A stretch of DNA of 53,553 bases, taken from the NCBI GenBank assembly GCA_025716815.1, contig JAIXMN010000063.1, positions 1 through 53,553 of the forward strand, given 5' to 3'. How positions within the stretch are numbered: position 1 is the stretch's first letter; each line of letters opens with the position of its first letter. The translations under genes and the position numbers were made by a program. The notes under the pieces were generated by a model that did not search any database, was not told the DNA's origin, and worked only from the letters and a program-made list of their open reading frames with translations. Shown here piece after piece: positions 10,837-19,989 of this stretch. Origin of the DNA: Dichotomocladium elegans. Lineage: Eukaryota; Mucoromycota; Mucoromycetes; Mucorales; Lichtheimiaceae.

Positions 10837-11569
10837 CTGGGTTATCCGTAAACCGTCCCTCGATTAATCGTAGTCGTCTACTGAGCGCATTCGGAATAAA
10901 TCATTAAATAAATCGTGATGTTTACACTGTTCGTAGTCGTGCAGAGTTATTCGGAAAGGACATAGACTTTATTCGGGAAGGAAGTAAACTCGCTACGTTC
11001 TGGTAATGCACTCGCATGAGCACAGATGTCTTTAGCTGTTTTACTTGTGGTTGGGCAGGTTTAATTAATGCGTCGATTTAGGCCGGAGGAATTGGACCAG
11101 GAACAAAAAAGCGAACGACCACAATGCAGGAAAAATTTTTACCGCGGCCGCCGAAAGGAAAACACCGGTTTCCCCTCTGTTCATCACCGTCCTAAACGTT
11201 TTTACTCCCACATCTACTCGAGTTCTCGGTTAACACAGTACTGCTATGATTAAGTGATAAATGCCTAACGCTTTTGCACAACAAATTGCTTTCATTGCGA
11301 TACAATTTACAAGGACTTAAAGTTATGATTGCACAGCAAAGTCTTCGGTTGGCGTTCTTCTAAACACGTTGTCCTGGTGTGCCATCTTAACACGTCAGCA
11401 TGCCTGTCAAAGGCTTTGAATCAGAGAGCACAGCTTCAGAGGATCAGCTATGTAAATTGCAGTTACCAATCATAATGATGGAGGTTATAGATGAGTGTTT
11501 CTGCTGCACTGGTATTACGAACCATATGAAAATGGCGTATGCGCATCTTCCAGTACTCCCAAAGTGCTA
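10837..11569. other. Unassigned sequence left of the giant mariner
   Basis: No coding region, tRNA or repeat was recognised. Short ORFs (for example 11068-11253) have no recognisable domain. The mariner element begins after the TA at 11568-11569. Confidence 0.5.
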
Positions 11570-11681
11570 GCCACTACCTTCCATCGCGGAACATGACAAG
11601 ATGATCGTTTTTATATACGAGTTATATGAAGTGTGATAATGGGTCAGTGCAAGAAAAAGGGTGGACGGTGCTTATATTGGG
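11570..11681 (+). repeat. Left terminal inverted repeat of the giant mariner
   Basis: Begins GCCACTACCTTCCATCGCGG right after TA and matches the reverse complement of 19743-19854 over 112 bp with one T/C difference near the inner end. Confidence 0.95.
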
Positions 11682-11790
11682 TACGTGAATTCACGATCGT
11701 AAGAATGGACATACGTCTTTGTATACCGAAGTCGACAGGACATACAGACGCGCAGAAGATGAGTATTTAATGTATGGAGCAAATGTTTTA

Positions 11791-12987
11791 TTATTCTGAA
11801 GTGGAAGGGAATGCCCGGAAGATATATTCTTCGCACTTTGAGGGCGTCATTGATTCAAAGACGGTATCAAAGCGATCTCCCACCGTCTTCGTTCCTGCTG
11901 GTGTCAGCTGTCGATTGAAGCAAAATAGTAAGTCGCGTACCAGGTACTCGGCAGCGTTCCAAGACAACTCCTGTTGCGGAAAAATGAAAGGAGTGTGCCC
12001 CATTTCCCTCGCTTTTTGGAAAACCGGCGCGGCCACTTCAGCTGGAAGGGGATCAAATCCAAGAAACAGATCTCTCTTCTCTTCAGCGTGTAAAATCGCC
12101 ACAACGTCAGAAACAAATTGGACAAATTCATCTTTGGTAATGCGTCCTTTGAACGATTTTGCCGCAGTGGTGATTATACCAGTATTGTCGAAAGCAATGA
12201 GAAGACACAAATGCGGCTTCTTATCCTTTACGTTGCTCGTCTGGGATGATGTTTCAGTAGATCGCGCCGGGTACGTACGCCGTCCGTTCACAAGGAATGA
12301 CACCTCAATAACAAATACAACATTTTTGCCAGCGTCAAATTCAGGGCAAGCTAACAATCGGTTGAAGCGGCTTCCATGCTCTTCTGCCTCTTCGTTCGAC
12401 AGCTCCACATTAAAGCTTTTTAATTGCTGAAAAGTGATTCTTGCATTTTTTTGGAGCCATCTCTGCAGTGATATGCGGGAAGGCAGCCCTTCGATGTCTT
12501 GATCTGTGCAATGCGAGAGCACATCCTCGACTGAGCAAACCGGATGGGTGTCCATATATTCCAGAATCGATCTAACCGATTCCTTGCTGAATGACGCTTG
12601 AGGTTTCCGACCTCGCTTCTTGGGCGATTCTTGGTCTGATTGGTAACGAGCAAGGTGATCTGCGAACGTCGACACCGGCATATTCACGGATTTGGCGGCT
12701 TCAGCCATCGGAATGCTGCACATGACATACTTCTCCATTGCAGCCTTGACCAATTCTGCATTGTGCCGCTTGTACCCAGTCTTGCTGCCTCGTTTGTACA
12801 CCTTGTTCGTTTTCGGTGCAGCCAAGCTTTTGCCACTTGACACTTTCTTGCTGCGAACTCTACGAACAGAAGTAGTTACATCACCGACCCCAGAGAGTGG
12901 AACAGTGCCTGACGACTTAGCAACTGCAGGTTCGACAACTGCAGTTGCCTCGGTCTCTTCCATGGTGTACTTGGCTGCATCTATCAT
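11791..12987 (-). CDS. Tc1-like protein with degenerate DDE domain
   Basis: 398 residues from ATG 12987. After a Ser/Lys-rich N-terminus comes a Psq-type helix-turn-helix (about residues 60-115; RHNAELVKAAMEK, MAEAAKSVNMPVSTFADHL), then a DDE-like fold. Compared with the neighbouring transposase, FIDEASF is replaced by FVIEVSF (near 224), so the first catalytic Asp is Ile. An Asp (GFDPLP, near 310) and Glu (NAAEYL, near 346) remain 34 residues apart, but the DNAPIH signature is gone. Predicted to bind DNA without cutting, perhaps as regulator or transposition partner; that is inference. An upstream exon at 13136-13285 is possible. Confidence 0.75.
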   Translation of the reverse strand: MIDAAKYTMEETEATAVVEPAVAKSSGTVPLSGVGDVTTSVRRVRSKKVSSGKSLAAPKTNKVYKRGSKTGYKRHNAELVKAAMEKYVMCSIPMAEAAKSVNMPVSTFADHLARYQSDQESPKKRGRKPQASFSKESVRSILEYMDTHPVCSVEDVLSHCTDQDIEGLPSRISLQRWLQKNARITFQQLKSFNVELSNEEAEEHGSRFNRLLACPEFDAGKNVVFVIEVSFLVNGRRTYPARSTETSSQTSNVKDKKPHLCLLIAFDNTGIITTAAKSFKGRITKDEFVQFVSDVVAILHAEEKRDLFLGFDPLPAEVAAPVFQKAREMGHTPFIFPQQELSWNAAEYLVRDLLFCFNRQLTPAGTKTVGDRFDTVFESMTPSKCEEYIFRAFPSTSE

Positions 12988-13135
12988 GTGTAAGCTCCTC
13001 GCGTGTGGCTCTTTTCGTTGTCATCTTACCATTGATACTGAACGTGTACGTCTCATGGAAAATACCAGAATCAGTCCGCTCAGGAGCTTAATGATATATC
13101 AGCAATGCCAGAGAGGTTAGTTATAATGAGTGGGG

Positions 13136-13285
13136 TCAGCTGTGAAGATACCCACATTGATCCTCGGTCTCGTCCTGAAAACTAAAGGTTTTCATTCGGC
13201 CTGTCAACATGTAGATGGCGTCCCTTTCACGTTCGGACATGGTGTCAATCTGCATATCTGTGGTAGTCTGTTCGTTGTTGGCCAT
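13136..13285 (-). CDS. Small ORF or candidate first exon upstream of the degenerate DDE gene
   Basis: A 49-codon frame from ATG 13285 (MANNEQTTTDMQ...) with acidic, Met-rich composition. A GTGGGT possible donor lies before its stop and a CATGATAG possible acceptor lies just after the ATG of the next gene (near 12980). Splicing would join it to that protein and move the start. There is no homology to confirm it. The rest of 12988-13632 shows no other gene and presumably holds promoter and terminator sequence. Confidence 0.3.
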   Translation of the reverse strand: MANNEQTTTDMQIDTMSERERDAIYMLTGRMKTFSFQDETEDQCGYLHS

Positions 13286-13632
13286 GCTGTATGTCAAAAG
13301 TCTTCTCTATTATCGTGAGTGAATGGGTAATCTGTTTAAGCTAATGAGAGAAGGATAATTTACCTTGGTAGGGATTGTGCGATGTGAAGTTTATCTGGAA
13401 GAGAGAAGAGATTGGGGAGAGTAAAAGCAATGGTTCACAAAAGTATGATCGAGATTCCCAGGACAACGATGTTGCATATTCCGCGGATAATCTATTACCT
13501 GTTTCCACAGGACAAGGTAATGATCTTACCATACAATACGAGTAGCTATTTTTATAATATGACTAAAAGCATATGAAATTAGGAAAAGGCAGAAGTGTGG
13601 GAAGAGAGGGACATGGGGGACGCTTGATTGAT

Positions 13633-14976
13633 CTACAACATTGATTCTTTTTGGCGACATCTCTCGAAAAAGCTAATCGAGTGTCTTATCCAGCCTTCAA
13701 AATCACTTGGGGTGACTTTAGACATGGACTCGGCCAAGCGAGCCACAATGTCATTAGTCATGTTGTCTTCGGTGATCGGATCTTGACGACACAAGGCTTT
13801 GACCTTTGAGAAAAACTCCTCAATCGGGTTAAGAAAAGGCGAGTAGCGGGGCAAGAATACAAGGTGATACCCGCGCTCTTCGACTGCTTCTTTAACGAAC
13901 AAAGGAGTATGGATAGGTGCATTATCGCAAACTAAGTATGCACCCCTTCTGTTTTGACCATCGAGCTTGTTCATGACCAAGCGTAAAAACGCCAAAAAGT
14001 CAATGCTGGTTGTGCCTCGCTTAGATTTCTTCGAGGTTGCTCTGGCGGTAGTACCAGTTGACGTCGGCGCTGTTTTGGTGCTTGCTTCGACAAGCCCATT
14101 CTTACTGATAGCTGCTAGGAGTGAAATCGATGGGGCACAGAGGATTGGGACTACCACCCGAGCAGGACAACCTATTTCAGACCTGGCATAATTTCGTCGC
14201 ATGCTAGAATTGAACGAAGCTTCGTCTATGAAGACACAGTTGCACTCATAGTCAAGTATCTTCGTGTCAACCCAGGTGTGGACAAAATCTTGCCTCAACT
14301 GCTTAGTCTCTTCATCATCGCGGCGTTCAGGATATTTTCCAGAACGCTTAAGCGTTAATCGGCACTGATTTACGAGGTGCCGATGCAAGGTGGACACAGA
14401 AACGGTGGTGTTGAACTTTTCAAAGTATTTTTTCCGAATCTGGCCTAATGTTGCGCTGTTATGTTTGCGGATAAACTCCCGAAGAAAAGCGTCGCCCTCA
14501 TCGCCGATCTTTCTTTCGGCTGTTCTTCGTTTGGGCGTTTTCTCCCAATTGCCTCCATTGTTTTTGAATTGGCGAAGGATGTGTCCGACATTCTGCCATG
14601 TCGTGCCCACGATCTCCGCAGTTTCTGCGTGAGTCATTCCGCACATAATCGCAAAATGAAGTACGCGTTTGATTTCCTTCTCGCTAAGGTTCGCGCCATT
14701 CTTTCCTCGGCCTTTTCTCTTGGCATCGCGTACTGCGACGGCTTGTGGTTGTTCAATAACCTCGGAATTCAAGGTAGGTGTCATCGCCGTTCTGACAGCT
14801 GACAGCAACGACTGCATGCCTATCATTTCTTGAGCAGGCGGTGCAGTTATCACTACCTGGCCGTCCTGGCTGCAGTCACTATTGTCGTTGTCGCTGCTGG
14901 TAACATCGTCGGACTCAGTCTCGGCTGTCATGAAACGATACTCGAGGAAACGGGATTCATCCTCGTCTTCGCTCAT
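13633..14976 (-). CDS. Tc1/mariner (IS630-type) DD34E transposase
   Basis: 447 residues from ATG 14976. An acidic N-terminus is followed by a first helix-turn-helix (EKEIKRVLHFAIMCGMTHAE..., about residues 80-130) and a second one (about 145-205). The DDE_3 catalytic domain has Asp in CVFIDEASF (near 249), Asp in LVCDNAPIH (near 350) and Glu in NPIEEFFSK (near 385). The last two are separated by 34 residues. All catalytic residues are present, so it may be active. It would bind the 112-bp ends and cut and paste at TA. The 84-codon ORF upstream is in the same frame, separated by one TAA, so the true N-terminus may be longer. Confidence 0.92.
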   Translation of the reverse strand: MSEDEDESRFLEYRFMTAETESDDVTSSDNDNSDCSQDGQVVITAPPAQEMIGMQSLLSAVRTAMTPTLNSEVIEQPQAVAVRDAKRKGRGKNGANLSEKEIKRVLHFAIMCGMTHAETAEIVGTTWQNVGHILRQFKNNGGNWEKTPKRRTAERKIGDEGDAFLREFIRKHNSATLGQIRKKYFEKFNTTVSVSTLHRHLVNQCRLTLKRSGKYPERRDDEETKQLRQDFVHTWVDTKILDYECNCVFIDEASFNSSMRRNYARSEIGCPARVVVPILCAPSISLLAAISKNGLVEASTKTAPTSTGTTARATSKKSKRGTTSIDFLAFLRLVMNKLDGQNRRGAYLVCDNAPIHTPLFVKEAVEERGYHLVFLPRYSPFLNPIEEFFSKVKALCRQDPITEDNMTNDIVARLAESMSKVTPSDFEGWIRHSISFFERCRQKESML

Positions 14977-14997
14977 AGCGTCATGATCTATATCGAC

Positions 14998-15252
14998 TTA
15001 GTCCATACGTGAGGTTATGCGGGCTACAAATAACAAACCATGCTCATCATCTGTACTCTCATCCAGCTTCTTGCGGGTAGCGACTTGGTGAAGACCCAAA
15101 GAGTTCAAGGTATCGGCAAGGTTATGTGTATCAATTGAAAGATCACCGCCTGTAGTGCGGGAATTGATAACTGTCCGATGTATACGTTTGGTAATTCTAC
15201 CCGAGGAACGAGTTGAGATGCTTCGAGTTTTGGTGAACTTGGGAGTGGTCAT
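14998..15252 (-). CDS. 84-codon ORF directly upstream of, and in frame with, the transposase
   Basis: Starts at ATG 15252 (MTTPKFTKTRSIST...), chosen because a TATATATA box lies about 50 nt upstream at 15304-15311. The frame extends further up but would overlap that box. Basic N-terminus (RSSGRITKRIHRT) with a more acidic end; no domain recognised. Its stop TAA (14998-15000) is followed by seven in-frame codons and then the transposase ATG. It could be a separate short gene, or the N-terminus of a longer transposase (540 codons in all) broken by one nonsense change or spliced around it. Confidence 0.5.
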   Translation of the reverse strand: MTTPKFTKTRSISTRSSGRITKRIHRTVINSRTTGGDLSIDTHNLADTLNSLGLHQVATRKKLDESTDDEHGLLFVARITSRMD

Positions 15253-15303
15253 TGGGTAATGGAGAAGTGCAAGGAAAAACTTCCGATGAAAGGAGGGGAA
15301 GGC

Positions 15304-15311
15304 TATATATA
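15304..15311 (-). promoter_or_regulatory. TATA box for the transposase transcription unit
   Basis: TATATATA on the minus strand about 50 nt upstream of ATG 15252, a suitable distance for transcription start just ahead of that codon. The Harbinger insertion begins about 125 bp further upstream. Confidence 0.45.
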
Positions 15312-15449
15312 ACAAACTTTCATAGATTTCTTTTTGACGCAAATAGCTTCTATCTTTGGTGGCACCATGCGCCACTCACACAACATCGTTTTCTTCAACG
15401 CAGATTGCGAGATTGTCATATAGGGTCGATATGCCAGCGCAGGCTCAGT

Positions 15450-15467
15450 GTGCTCTCAAGCACTTCC
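15450..15467 (+). repeat. Harbinger left inverted repeat core
   Basis: GTGCTCTCAAGCACTTCC, matched in reverse complement at 18681-18698 with one difference. The flanking bases GCAGGC also match the opposite end after small gaps. Confidence 0.75.
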
Positions 15468-15760
15468 AGAAGTCTTAATTTGTATAAAAGTTTTCAAAGG
15501 ACGACATTTTGGTGTTACCGTATGACGCACCTATTTTTAATCACTTTCCATTCTTATCCTAAGCTTTTCGTCGAAGAAATTCATCCATGAAAAAATGTTT
15601 CCTAATGGGGATCAGCCAAAAAAGGATATGCTTGGAGCTGTCAAAAAAGAACGTCGAAATGCTAAGCAATTGTCTCTACTATAATTGTTTTGCGATCCGA
15701 AATAAACATCATAAATTTACAGTATCTGAAAGAGGTTGAATATTATTCTCCATCTAAAAA

Positions 15761-17331
15761 ATGAATAACAGCAACAGCAACAGCAGCAACAACACTGACG
15801 CGATTACTCCTTCTCGTACTTTGACGGTTGAACAACGTCAACGCCTTGTAACAATGGTTCCTGCAATTCAGCAGCATCTGGCTTTGTTACAAGCCGCCAT
15901 TAGTTATTTCGATGAAGAAGAGGAAAATGAAGTGGACGACGAAGACGACGAATATGAAGACAGCCGTATACCGATGTACTATGTCATTAGTGCAATTGGT
16001 GTAGCAGCAGAAATGGCAGCATTGCCTATCTATTTCCGTGCTCACCGAATCCCACGGCCAAAGAATAAAACGTTTTGGTCTCTCGTTCATGATAATCTTG
16101 CTGATGTTCCTGGTCCTGGCGGATTCAAGCACCATTATCGTATGAACAAAAGGACGTTCAACTTCCTTGTCAACAATCTTATGACGCACCCCAAATACCA
16201 ATCATCTGCGCCAAATTTTACACCTCCTGCCATTCAAATTGCTTGCGTTATTTGGCGTTTCGCAAATGCACATATTGGATACCGTACGTTTGAAGCTACG
16301 ATGGGATATTCCCAAGGATCGTTCCACAATTTTACCGATCGATTTTTGGAAGCACTCCTTGATAAGGAAGGACATCGAATCTCTTGGCCTACTGGTAACC
16401 GAATCCAAGAAGTTGAAGGTGCATTTCGTTTCAATCATGTGGACGATGGCAGTGGCAATAATCCTTTCGCGGTGGTTGGTAAACTTCCAGGTGCAATTGG
16501 TGCGATTGATGGTAAACTTTTCAAAATCCATCCACCTGCAAAGCGAGGGGCAAGATTTGTCGATAGACATAACGTTTATTCAATGTCTGCCATTGCTGTT
16601 TGCGATGCTGACTTACGTTTCACATTCGTTCATGCTGGACAATCAGGTATGTAAATCATCGGATCAATAAAAAGTTGCTTCCTGATAACATGTAAACTAT
16701 CAATCCAAAAATAATGGGCAGAACCCATGATAAACGTGCTTTTCAACGATCAGCATTAGAAAGGTGCTTTAGAAGAAATTATGAGGAAATGTGTCCAGAT
16801 AGAACATATATATTAGCAGGTAAATAACAATATAAGTTTCAGTTAGTAATGATCTGCATAGTTGCTTATCTCTTAATCTACTATGTTTTGCAAATAGATT
16901 CGGCTTTTCCTCTGGAACCATACATGATGACACCTTATCCCGAATCACGAGGGCCACTCCTTGGTTATTATGAAAAAAGATACAACAAACTGCATTCGTC
17001 GATGCGTATGGCTATTGAGAGAGCATTCGGCGTCCTTGTTTCGAGGTGGCGCTTTTTGAAGCAATATGTTTACATGTGCGATGAACAACGAATTAGCCGT
17101 ACCATTTATGCAGGATTTATTTTGCATAATATTTGCATTGACGAAAATGACGACCACCAAGATCTAATAGATGATAACGATAACGGTTCCAATGGTACAG
17201 CGGGACGAGTTGAAATTCTGCCATTGAGCAATGAAGAAGAAGAAGAAGAAGAAGAAGAAGAAGAAGAAGAAGAAGAAGATGCTGAACCTGTCTCAGCAAT
17301 CAATCCACAACCACCTCGATCGATGTCTTGA
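15761..17331 (+). CDS. Harbinger transposase, three exons
   Basis: Exons 15761-16650, 16722-16819 and 16898-17331 give 473 residues. Introns of 71 and 78 nt have GT...AG ends (GTAAATC...GGCAG, GTAAATA...AATAG), and the joined reading is collinear with the family. The DDE_Tnp_4 nuclease shows Asp in AIGAIDGKLFKI (near 250), Asp in GQSGITHDKRAF across intron 1, and Glu in MAIERAFGVLVSRWRF. An upstream helical domain precedes it and a poly-Glu tract (GAA repeat at 17238-17278) lies near the C-terminus. It cuts and pastes the Harbinger element with help from the Myb-like partner. No inactivating change was seen. Confidence 0.85.
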
Positions 17332-17431
17332 TAGAGACCGTCTAATCTTAGCAGAACAACGTAGAGACGAATTGAGGGATTATGCTAGAGATTTATATTA
17401 ATTTTTACGCCTTGTCATAAACATATACTTA

Positions 17432-18304
17432 TCAATCTCTATCTGTATCTGAAGAGTTTATTGTTATGAAAAAGAAGTATAACTTGGAAATTAAATACTT
17501 TTTATTGTCGGCTTTCGCTATCATCATCTTCATTATTATCACTACTGTCATTATGGCGATGACCGTCAACAACAAGAATGGTACGTAACAACCGCATAAG
17601 CTCATGATGAGCAGTAAGAAGCTCGTTTCGAAAGCACGGTTTTCTTCTCGTCGCCGTTCTGCTTCTTGCCGCCGTTGTTCCCGAATTTGTTCCATGCGAT
17701 TCGTTTCTTCGTTTACAAGGCGGACAAGTTCTTGCAAACGAGTATCAACCAATGCTGCTACTGACGTTCGTTGATTGTGGCTCTGATTTGTTGTAGTTTC
17801 ACCACCTAAGGAGTCGATCGTATTACGTGGACGAACAGTTGGATCGTCGTGCAAAAATGTTCCCATTAACTCATAGTGAGAACATCGATGCGGAACATCT
17901 TCACGGCCATTCCCCGTGTGGATTTCGTCTTGAACATCATCCTTGTAATCACTGAGGATTTCTCCCCAGCGAGTCTGAATGGCGTTACGGGATCGACGTG
18001 GTTGCCCAGCAGGTTGTTTTTCGTAGTATTCCTTAAATATTTGGTCCCAAACACGACCAATTGGTATGTTGCCGTTTGTTGCATTGAGAACATCCCATTT
18101 GCCTTTGACAGCATTAATGAGAATTTCTTCTTCAGCCGCAGTCCATCTCATATTTGATCTTGTTGTTGCTGCTGTTGCTGCTTCTGATGCCGCGGTTGCC
18201 TGAGAGTTGGTAGTGGTATCGCCACCATCAAGGTCTAGTACTTGTTGTTGGATAATAGGAGGAATTGGTTGCGGCGTAGTTGGTGGTACCATGGGAGGGA
18301 TCAT
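17432..18304 (-). CDS. Myb/SANT-like (trihelix) partner protein of the Harbinger element
   Basis: 290 residues from ATG 18304. A Gln/Pro-rich start is followed by a trihelix/Myb-like DNA-binding domain (MRWTAAEEEILINAVKGKW, RRSRNAIQTRWGEILSDY; about residues 53-125). A charged coiled-coil (NRMEQIREQRRQEAERRR) lies near 205-225. In characterised Harbinger systems this second protein brings the transposase to the nucleus and the ends. The last 60 residues are unusually hydrophobic and may be intron or 3'UTR read through, so the true C-terminus is uncertain. It converges with the transposase gene, 100 bp apart. Confidence 0.78.
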   Translation of the reverse strand: MIPPMVPPTTPQPIPPIIQQQVLDLDGGDTTTNSQATAASEAATAATTRSNMRWTAAEEEILINAVKGKWDVLNATNGNIPIGRVWDQIFKEYYEKQPAGQPRRSRNAIQTRWGEILSDYKDDVQDEIHTGNGREDVPHRCSHYELMGTFLHDDPTVRPRNTIDSLGGETTTNQSHNQRTSVAALVDTRLQELVRLVNEETNRMEQIREQRRQEAERRREENRAFETSFLLLIMSLCGCYVPFLLLTVIAIMTVVIIMKMMIAKADNKKYLISKLYFFFITINSSDTDRD

Positions 18305-18680
18305 TGGTACTGAACTATCGTTAATCTTTTTTTTAGATTAGCATTGTTTTCCAATCTCGACGCTGTAAAATGCACTGTTTTTAAATTATCTGTCAAGGTA
18401 CCAAAGGATTGATATGAGTTCGAGCACGTTGGCGGGGAGGTTGTTGGCTGGGTCTTCAAAGACCAAGCGAAATTGATTTGGGCGTTTTGGAGGCATGTTG
18501 TTAAAAAGAATAATGTGTCGTAAAGAAGTGCTTATTATGCAAAGCAAAATGTTATCCTTTTATAGGTTTACAGCTCGGAAGGTCTCAAGCAAACGCTCCA
18601 GAATTTTTTTTTGGAAATGCTGAGTGTAGTACTATTGTTGCACTAATTCAAGAATTTTACAAATTGGGACTTTCAACCGG

Positions 18681-18698
18681 GGAGGTGCTTGAGAGCAC
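18681..18698 (-). repeat. Harbinger right inverted repeat core
   Basis: Reverse complement of the left core with one change. The outer bases CAGTGCCTGC (to 18711) complete the repeat. Confidence 0.75.
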
Positions 18699-18817
18699 CC
18701 TCAGTGCCTGCCGACCAACCGCATTCTGCATCAGTTGGCTCCTTCCTCTGACTGTTCTCATATTGCTGCGGCTCTTGCAATTCATCTTTAGCAGCTTCAG
18801 CAAGCTGGGGCAGTGCT

Positions 18818-19258
18818 TTACAAGTGGTTAATACATCTAATAATCGAAGATTGGTAATACGTACAAATACAGTCGGTCAATCGCAAGAGCTTTACTTTAT
18901 CAGTGATCTCTTTTACGGAGGAAGATGAAAATTCCTGCTCCAAAAGGGAAACTTCCGGGGATGGTGTGAACGTTTCCTCCAGAAGTGGTGTCGACTCCGC
19001 ATTCTGGCCTGTTAAAAGCTCTGTTGAACGCTTCCCTTTAGTTGTCTGACCATCATCATTAGATGATGGTACATTACCTTTCGCAGAGGAAGACTGTGCT
19101 TGTTGTATGGCGTCGACAATGTCTGCAATGGAAGTCATTGACATCATAGCAGCCTTCAGCTTCTCTGCTGTCGGAGCAGTTTTCCTTATCAGACGTTTTC
19201 TTGCCGGCGACTTCTTCACTGGCTGTTCCTTGCCCTTTGTTATATTGACTTTTGCCAT
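18818..19258 (-). CDS. Unknown basic/acidic protein of the giant mariner
   Basis: 146 residues from ATG 19258. A Lys/Arg-rich N-terminus (KKSPARKRLIRKT) is followed by a helical stretch (AEKLKAAMMSMTSIADIVDAIQQ) and a Ser/Glu-rich remainder; no family recognised. A GTACGT possible donor lies near its 3' end (TTTGTACGTATT, near 18860). An open frame runs through 18815-18712, up to the Harbinger insertion, so the gene may once have continued by splicing across the site now occupied by Harbinger. Upstream, 19265-19742 shows no other gene and presumably holds its promoter. Confidence 0.45.
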   Translation of the reverse strand: MAKVNITKGKEQPVKKSPARKRLIRKTAPTAEKLKAAMMSMTSIADIVDAIQQAQSSSAKGNVPSSNDDGQTTKGKRSTELLTGQNAESTPLLEETFTPSPEVSLLEQEFSSSSVKEITDKVKLLRLTDCICTYYQSSIIRCINHL

Positions 19259-19742
19259 CACCACAGGAAAATATTTGCTACAGTGCGAATGAAGCTGAGT
19301 GAAATATGGAACGTGAGGTTCTCTGTAAGGTCAGCGCATAAGTTCACTGATCCAGATATTTATCGCTGTACAACGCACTACATCAGCAATCACCACTCCT
19401 CGATCTCCGCATTTGCTTTGGCTTCCTACATCCTTGGACGGATCATCCTTATTTCCACGACAATGGGAGAATACACAAAAGCTCCGCGCAGTGATACCAA
19501 CATATTCTCAAGGGAATAGTTTATCGATAAGATTATGCCACGCCTTGATCATAACCTCAAGCATCACATACACCTATCGATCGTCAGAACTTTGCGATAT
19601 CCGAACCCTTGCTCCAACGCTTGACATAGTCAAGTTATTTTCTAAACGCTCCTTAGGAAGCATGTTACACTCAAAAGCCGAGGCTCAATGCCCTCGAACA
19701 CCACAACTCGAAGTCGAACAGCTTCGAAGGCGGAATAGCAGC

Positions 19743-19854
19743 CCCAGTATAAGCACCGTCCACCCTTTTTCTTGCACTGACCCATTATCACACTTCATAT
19801 AACTCGTATATAAAAACGATCATCTTGTCATGTTCCGCGATGGAAGGTAGTGGC
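19743..19854 (-). repeat. Right terminal inverted repeat of the giant mariner
   Basis: Reverse complement of 11570-11681 with one mismatch; the TA duplication follows at 19855-19856. Confidence 0.95.
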
Positions 19855-19856
19855 TA

Positions 19857-19989
19857 GTGTCGCATAGGTGATTACGGATTGAAGGATCCATGACGCCGCG
19901 TTATAACCAGATCCATTTCCACAGTCTTTTTCCCTCTATTTTTCTCCCACTGGGTTTTTATGAGGTTTTACCGACGTGAGGATGGTCTG
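19857..19989 (+). repeat. Relic of a Gyp-1-type 3' untranslated region
   Basis: Starts TGTCGCATAGGTGATT and contains CCACAGTCTTTTTCCCTC and CCCACTGGGTTTTTATGAGG. The same blocks occur at 51691-51878 and resemble 3345-3410 after Gyp-1 pol. No coding sequence. Confidence 0.5.

Larger units (their letters stand above)
15439..18711 (+). mobile_element. PIF/Harbinger transposon nested in the giant mariner
   Basis: Imperfect inverted repeats share GCAGGC at the tips and an 18-bp core GTGCTCTCAAGCAC(T/C)TCC (15450-15467 and the reverse at 18681-18698), with similarity continuing inward (AATTTGTA). Inside are the two genes expected of the superfamily: a transposase (+) and a Myb/trihelix protein (-), arranged tail to tail. 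No clear 3-bp target duplication was found, so the ends may be off by a few bases. Confidence 0.8.
11570..19854 (-). mobile_element. 8.3-kb multigene Tc1/mariner-type transposon
   Basis: Bounded by 112-bp terminal inverted repeats that differ at one position (11570-11681 and 19743-19854) and flanked by TA (11568-11569, 19855-19856), the canonical Tc1/mariner target. Typical members are 1.3-2.5 kb with one gene. This one carries, all on the minus strand, a 146-codon unknown gene, an 84-codon ORF, a DD34E transposase and a second HTH/DDE-like protein. A 3.3-kb Harbinger element is nested in it. Without the insert the element would still be about 5 kb. The near-identical ends suggest recent movement. 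Confidence 0.85.

Noticed and set aside
14977..15001. A 21-nt GTATGG...ATAG segment that would splice out the TAA before the transposase
   Set aside because: Far shorter than the 71 and 78 nt introns seen in this window; no spliceosomal intron of that size is expected.
17432..17600. Transmembrane segment in the Myb-like protein
   Set aside because: The hydrophobic stretch lies in the last codons after the coiled coil and looks like read-through of non-coding A+T-rich sequence; a nuclear DNA-binding protein is expected.
15436..18714. A 3-bp target duplication for the Harbinger element
   Set aside because: Several end placements were tried (AGC/CGA, GCG/CCG, GCA/TGC); none match, so none is claimed.
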